This document shows, in pieces, positions 58,602 through 64,000 of a stretch of DNA of 64,000 nucleotides. The position numbers and the translations under genes were made by a program. The notes beneath the pieces are model-generated. The model worked only from the letters and a program-made list of their open reading frames with translations. It did no database searches and had not been told where the DNA came from. The first letter of the stretch is position 1. Each line of letters opens with the position of its first letter. The DNA comes from Rhodamnia argentea (lineage: Eukaryota > Streptophyta > Magnoliopsida > Myrtales > Myrtaceae), in assembly GCF_020921035.1 (NCBI RefSeq), contig NC_063156.1, forward strand, positions 2,418,001 through 2,482,000. The letters are read 5' to 3'.

Positions 58602-60290
58602 GTTGTTTGCTTTGTTAGTCCACAAACAAGCGCTACCTCCAATCTGGAAAAAAAGAAAGAGAGTAGCAAACGCAGTTTAGTGGCAAGAACTGGCAAAGGG
58701 AAGAATACATAAACGAAAGGAGACAGAAATCAACCACTTGAGGAAAATCACGCGGAGGATGACCCGCGTACAATGACCAAATTCATACTAGAAATGATTG
58801 GCGGGTACAGCGTCCAATGTAAGGACACATTATCAAACGTCTAAGTTGTAGTCCATAACCACCTACCTTTCACATTCTCCATTACACAGACATATGGTGG
58901 CTAATCGAACGATACTGGAGGAGAAATCGAAGAAATTAATTGAACGAAGGGCGAAAATAGAATTCTGCGACTATATCTCAAATCGTCAAAATGGTAAAAA
59001 TCGCATCTGACAGACTAAAGACAATTAAGCAAATACCTGGAGAACGAAATCAGGCCGCGGAGCAGCCCAAAACAGCACGCGCCTACTCCGTCTGCCACCG
59101 AAACACCCCAACCAACACGGCACGCCGATGTCCGCAGCTCAAATTCGACAGCTACGACCAAACCGAATTCCACATGAGACGACTCAAAACGGAATCACGA
59201 GTCAGTTCCTTAATCAACAGAAGACTCAACACCAACGATCGCCTGAATTGGCATACCTGGAGCCGGATGCTCGGAGATTCGCGAGGTTTTACAGAGCAAA
59301 CGAATCGAAGCGGGTCGTCGATCTATGCAGGCTTTGGACAGATGGAAACGAGAATGGGAACAAGGGCGGGGACGGCATTCGCTGGCTTGGGGGAATCGTC
59401 AGGTGCTTCGCACGTGACTCTCGCTCGCACGCGACTCGCACGCGGTGTTGTGAGAATTCCCAAACGAAGTCGTTTTGATTGATCGCCGGCCGGTACTGGA
59501 CTCTTTAGTTGGGCCTAATTCTTTTGCCTGAAGAAAAAAAAAAAAAATTTCATGTGCCAATATGAGCTCGATTTGACTGGACTTTGAGAAGGCTCGTGGG
59601 CGACATGCCTATGATTAGGACTGTCGGTTCCAGGCGATTTAATCATTGAATCGATTGCATTTTTTATTTATTATTAAATTTTTCTAGTTAACTATGTGTT
59701 CACCGAACTACTTCTTATTAATTGTGTTGCATTGTCTCTAAACCTATAAATCATACTAAGCATCTTACATTTAAGTTTAGGTTTACATTTAGAATTTTTT
59801 TTTCTCATAAATAATATTATTCGATCTAGTCTAGGCGGTGTGGTCGGTCCGGTTCTCCCTAGTAATTTTGTGGAATCATGATCCGGACCAAATTGGCCGA
59901 TTAGGTCTAGTCCGAATCGTTCCCAATTCGATCGGTCTATTAAACTCGGCCCTCCTTGTGATCATATCTACTCCGAACATGCCATTGTTCTAACTCTTAA
60001 AATATCACATTGTCCCCTGCTTTTTTAAAAGAAAAGTACGCGTGTGTTCAGGTATTTCGGTTGGGTATGTGCTCTATAACTACAAGATACTCTGTCTACG
60101 TGGAAGGGAATTCCACGTCATTTCTTTTATTATGAGCTAACACGTCACATTGTTTGACAAATGACAATGGTTGTTTCCAATTTAATGATTGTAGGCTTCA
60201 ATGTTACCGAACATAATTGGAAACTAAGCTGTCCATGTGATTCGAGGTTGGACCGTCGACATGAATTTCGTACAGTGTCGCATTGACAAA
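58602..60290. other. VPS26 5' region and intergenic DNA
   Basis: It contains the 5' end of the start-codon exon (acceptor CCAG at about 58644, exon from 58643), a likely first untranslated exon ending CTCCAG|GTATTT near 59037, and GC-rich promoter-like DNA to about 59480 with a G-box type cacgtg at 59410. Frames 58991-59482 and 59128-59478 overlap this and have no family. Beyond 59500 it is AT-rich with ggtccggttc-type repeat sequence similar in style to the MITE core at 3065-3160. Confidence 0.5.
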
Positions 60291-60695
60291 AAGTGAACAT
60301 CTCCAATAAAATCTCCGTTAACGGTTTCAGTAGCGAGAAAAAGTCCGCACAAATGCCAAAATTGTCAAAGGCATGTCATCGATCATCGATCCACACGATT
60401 CAACGCCTTCGTGTACAAGAAGAGGATCCGATGTTTGCCCAAGAAGCAGACATTTCCGAGGTTAGTTCACATCCAATTGCCGAAGAAGAAAACAAAACGG
60501 TTTTCATTGCTATGGACGGATTATACAGAGATTAAGCAATTTCGCTTACGATTCCTTTGGCGGAAAATGATAAATAAACATGAATTTCCTAGTTACACAT
60601 CGACGTTAAATGACAATATTTCTCCTAACGAGGTGAGGATCGATGGACCAAATCAGAAACCCCGTTTCAAATCGAATAACCAATTTCGAATTTCC

Positions 60696-62171
60696 TTAAC
60701 TTTGGCCTTCATGCTTCGACCCGTCCTTCTCGCCCGAACTCAAGTCCATGGAATTGTCTCTCCTCCGGCTGCCCATCTTCAGAAGCCCGTACAGCTTCCC
60801 GAACTCCCTCACCGTGTGGACGCTCTCCCGACAAAAGACCGACGCGGGCTCGGCTGTCTCTTCCCTGCCCCGCCCGGACCGGCTCCCTGTCAGCGTGGCC
60901 CCGCCCTTGCTCGGGACCCCCCGCCCCTCGCTGCTGCTCTGCAAGGCGCTGATCACGGTCTTCAAGGCCCGGGTCGGGGAGGACCGGTTCGCGATCATGA
61001 TCTCGCCGATGTGGGCCGGGCTCAGGCTCGCCCCGGCCTGGAAGCTCTCCTCGACCTGCGGGAACAGCTTGTGCTCCTTAAGGCCTAAGTAATTGCTCGC
61101 CAGGCCCTTGAAGGCGGAGAAATCGCATAAGGGGAAGTGCACGTGGACGTCTACGCGACCGGGCCTCGTCACCGCTTGATCGACTCGATCCTTGTCGCTC
61201 ATCGTGAACACCATCACGCGCTCCTCTCCGCAGCAGGATACGATCCCGTCCATGAAGCTCAGCACGCCCGACAAGCTCACGTCCGTCGATTTCTTCTCCA
61301 GGAAGCGATCGAGGTCCTCGACGAGGATCACCGACCGGGCCGTCGTCTGGAGGAGGAGGGCCTTCAGGTCGGAGTCGTCGGCGACTCGGGAGAGGTCGAC
61401 GTCGTAGATGTCGTACCCCAGGAACTTGGCCAACGCCGCCGCGAAGCTCGACTTCCCGGTGCCGGATGCACCGTGCAGGAGGTAGCTCCGCTTCCAGACG
61501 CGGCCGAGCCGGTGGTAGTACTGCTTCGATTTAAGGAAATTCTCGAGGTCCGACTTCACCTTGCTCTTCAGCTCCGGATCCATCACGACGGTGTCGATCG
61601 TCGCCGGGTGGGTGAACGGCACCGATCGCCACCGCGCGCCGCCCTCCCCGGTCCGGTCGCTCCCGTCGAGGTGCATGAACAACCTCACCTCGTTCTTCTT
61701 CTGCTCGATCTCGTCGGAGACCTGGAAGATGTGCTGCAGGTAAGGCTGCAGGACGCGGCGCTTGTCCTTCTTCTTGATCTTCAGCACGAAGGCGCGCCGC
61801 TCGAATTCGCCCTTCTCGTTGGTCCACGACACCCGCGCGCTGAGGAACCGGTCGGCGAGGGTCCGGTTGGAGTCGAGGTGGAGGACGATGTCGTTGGAGC
61901 GGGCGCCGGAGAAGAGGTTGGCGTAGTCGGAGTCCTGGAGGGAGACGAGGGAGCTGAGGTAGGTGGAGACTTGGCGGTAGAGCTGGTTCTCTTGGAGGAG
62001 CTCGTTGTGCTGGGGGATCCTGTAGTACTGGTACACGTAGCATCTGTCTTCGACGGATTGGAGGAGCGCGGCCAGTTTGTGCAGGAGCGAGGTTCTGTAA
62101 AGAAGCCGGAGGAGGAAGAAGACGGGGACGACGGCGAGGAGGAGCAGGAGCTCATTGTCCAAGCCCATCAT
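60696..62171 (-). CDS. BCS1-like AAA-ATPase (At2g46620 type)
   Basis: A single exon of 491 residues from tandem ATG codons (62171 or 62168). Residues about 8-24 form a hydrophobic membrane anchor (LLLLLAVVPVFFLLRLL). The AAA-associated region follows (HVYQ-like YVYQYYRIPQHNE, residues 45-57, through about 160), and then the conserved linker KSKVKSDLENFLKSKQYYHRLGRVWKRSYLLHG. Walker A is GASGTGKS (residues 234-241), Walker B VILVED (281-286), and an arginine-containing RPGRVD is at 336-341. The C-terminal SPTRALKTVISALQ and REFGKLYGLL blocks match what I recall of Arabidopsis At2g46620. These proteins are plant relatives of yeast Bcs1 and OM66/ASD; the substrate of this one is unknown. The second Walker A residue is Ala where Pro is usual, conservative in effect. 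The gene is far richer in GC than its surroundings and has no introns. Confidence 0.93.
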   Translation of the reverse strand: MMGLDNELLLLLAVVPVFFLLRLLYRTSLLHKLAALLQSVEDRCYVYQYYRIPQHNELLQENQLYRQVSTYLSSLVSLQDSDYANLFSGARSNDIVLHLDSNRTLADRFLSARVSWTNEKGEFERRAFVLKIKKKDKRRVLQPYLQHIFQVSDEIEQKKNEVRLFMHLDGSDRTGEGGARWRSVPFTHPATIDTVVMDPELKSKVKSDLENFLKSKQYYHRLGRVWKRSYLLHGASGTGKSSFAAALAKFLGYDIYDVDLSRVADDSDLKALLLQTTARSVILVEDLDRFLEKKSTDVSLSGVLSFMDGIVSCCGEERVMVFTMSDKDRVDQAVTRPGRVDVHVHFPLCDFSAFKGLASNYLGLKEHKLFPQVEESFQAGASLSPAHIGEIMIANRSSPTRALKTVISALQSSSEGRGVPSKGGATLTGSRSGRGREETAEPASVFCRESVHTVREFGKLYGLLKMGSRRRDNSMDLSSGEKDGSKHEGQS

Positions 62172-62447
62172 GGCCCGACGAGTGATGATGGGTCGGTCGA
62201 TGCGATGATGAATTGGGACGATACACACCGAATCAGCGAGTGACTTTTACAGCTGCAGAAACTCCACGACAGCGAAGCTGGATTGCCGAAACAGAGTATG
62301 AACAGGTTGCGATTTGGGGTTTGAAGAAGACGAAGAAGCAAGATGGAGGGTGGGAGGTTGGAGGTGAGAGAGGTTGCTTTAATGGCGATGAAGGGAAGTT
62401 AGGGGGGAAGTCTTGAGCCGGCACCTTTAATTGGTCAAAAAAGCCAA

Positions 62448-62450
<3 letters not shown>

Positions 62451-62490
<40 letters not shown>
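62451..62490. repeat. (GA)20 microsatellite upstream of the AAA gene
   Basis: A perfect 40-bp run, (CT)20 in the sense of the minus-strand AAA gene, 280 bp upstream of its start codon. It may lie in the leader or promoter. Confidence 0.95.
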
Positions 62491-62493
<3 letters not shown>

Positions 62494-64000
62494 GTAGCAG
62501 CGGAGGTAGCTGTGTTGAAGTTTGGCCCTGGCGATGGCCGTGAATGTGCGACTCTTGACTTTTATTTTGGTCTTCATCTCCTTCATTTTTTCCTCTTCTT
62601 TGGCCAACGTGGTCTATTTTTCTTCAGGGATTCTGTTAAAATATTACCACCGTTGCAAGCTAAACATTTAATTAGACAGCTTCTAACATTCGCTAATGAA
62701 GTCGCTTTATTTTGCCAAGTCATTGAATTAGCCGTGGGATTAAGCCCGTCCCATTCAAAGACAACGAAATCCCCGTTAGCGATGTGGTTACGTTGGGGAA
62801 TCTTGGGACCTTTGAGCTAGCTTAAGCCCTGCAATTCATTTTGTTGGGTGGTTTTAGGTCTCTTTCGTCTCAAAAGTTAGCTCAAAAAATCATATTATTC
62901 CTCACACTTATAATTCGACCACCAATTCCTTCCACAACCGATGTAGGATATCCTCAACAATCTCTCATTGACACATCGAGTCTTGGATCGAAGCCGTAAC
63001 AACCCGTACCTCTCCCGTATGATTATTGGGTCTGAATTTATTGGTGATTTGGGCTCTAATTTCATTTGTTTCGGAGCAAATAGCGGAAGCTCGATACCTT
63101 CATATTAGGAAATCGTCGAAAGAAAGCCCAAGTCCGAACCCGTCAACATATCTAGTTGGACTCACCTTCATTGAAAAACTTAAGCGAATAATTTAGGAGC
63201 CAATTAGGATATATTAACTGCTTAAGAAGATTGATCTAACACAACTCACGCATATATCTCAACCCTATTAAAATTAGGCTACAAAATTGATGAACTTCTG
63301 GTAAGGGACAAGTCATGTGTAGAATTCAATAATAGTATATTGTGTGGCTTGATAAGTCGACGTACTAAAGTTGTATTCTTCAATGAAAAGAGAAACTCCA
63401 AAACTTTGCTTGCATTGTGATTTGGTTCGTGGCTTGTTTCCCCGTCGTTGTCTTAATCATGAACTCGTGCTCGTGCAGAAATTGTTTTATTTGATTTCGA
63501 GATGACGCTTCACACAACATTCGCGGAAGCAACTATAACTTGAAATAACATATATTCTAGCTTATACCCGAAATAGAGTACACGTGTTGAGTGTGAAGGG
63601 AGATTCTTAAAAAAATTGATATAACTTGCAAAGGCTATGCTTGATTTTTACGTAACAGTTTTGAGTGGCTGTAAAATCAATAATCTCTCGACGATTATTC
63701 TGAATTCAAATCCAAAACCAAAGCTTCATTTTGCTTATTCGCCAATCCTCTTGACCATCGTATATTACGTCTATATCCATTTCTAGTTATATGGGGTCAT
63801 AAGGTATTTTAAATATACACCAGTATTTTTTGTGGATTTTTTTAAGTAAAACTGCAATATTGAAGTAAACCACTTGCTTAATTATTGCTATAAGCAATGT
63901 ATAAGACGAACACTTCACAACGTGATAAATTTTCTGAGATAGATGTAATAAAAGTTCTAAAATTTGTCACAAAAGTGCAATTGATTTCGCTAAATTCATA
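62491..64000. other. Intergenic DNA, no gene recognised
   Basis: AT-rich; nothing beyond chance frames. The part next to 62490 may be promoter of the minus-strand AAA gene. Confidence 0.5.

Noticed and set aside
61137..62243. A 368-codon plus-strand frame opposite the AAA gene
   Set aside because: It is an antisense shadow in GC-rich DNA; the minus strand has a full set of AAA motifs.
1..64000. CRISPR arrays, operons, tRNA or rRNA genes
   Set aside because: None was seen. Repeats present are microsatellites, tandem arrays and transposon ends, and the genome is eukaryotic.

Overview
The window reads as nuclear DNA of a flowering plant, most likely a core eudicot (rosid) tree. Protein-coding genes are split by short GT-AG introns. 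Plastid-targeted and organelle-RNA proteins are encoded, a Dof transcription factor is present, and the intergenic space holds plant-type transposons and long (CT)n/(GA)n runs. The exact species cannot be read from the sequence; a Myrtales genome such as Eucalyptus is only a guess.

Layout. 1-3.8 kb is AT-rich intergenic DNA with one clean hAT-type MITE (3029-3228). 3.85-6.7 kb (-) is the gene for a thylakoid lumenal pentapeptide-repeat protein (TL17.4 type), head-to-head with a small conserved plant protein gene (7096-7344, +). 7.4-13.6 kb is intergenic and holds a 1.38-kb inverted-repeat element with unusual GC-rich cargo. 13.6-15.0 kb (+) is a two-exon Dof gene. 18.1-20.7 kb (+) is an intronless PLS-class PPR gene, tail-to-tail with a five-exon Cdc14/SIN-component-like gene (20.8-23.5 kb, -) that contains a GC-AG intron. 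25.4-27.1 kb (-) is a Yippee-like zinc protein gene. 29.47-35.00 kb is a complete Ty1/copia LTR retrotransposon on the minus strand with a perfect 5-bp target duplication and a broken polyprotein. 35-46.8 kb is a gene-poor stretch of fold-back elements, MITEs and AT-rich DNA. 46.8-50 kb holds an unrecognised locus with a tandem duplication. 51.3-52.9 kb (+) is a plastid rhodanese-like gene (STR14 type), convergent with an 11-coding-exon VPS26 retromer gene (54.0-58.6 kb, -) that carries a piece of plastid ndhF in an intron. 60.7-62.2 kb (-) is an intronless, GC-rich BCS1-like AAA-ATPase gene. The last 1.5 kb shows no gene.

How the genes relate. They are independent single-copy-type plant genes, not an operon. 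TL17.4, STR14 and probably the PPR protein act in plastids or mitochondria, VPS26 in endosomal retromer sorting, Dof and Yippee in the nucleus. From memory, several of the closest Arabidopsis genes lie near each other in two duplicated blocks (At4g277xx and At5g534xx-535xx), so the order looks like an ancestral eudicot neighbourhood expanded by transposons. I rebuilt exon structures by hand from splice signals, reading phase and recalled family sequences; phases close exactly in every multi-exon gene reported. I found no CRISPR array, tRNA, rRNA or obviously new multi-gene system. The most interesting points are splice-structure oddities, the organelle insertion and the transposon relics.
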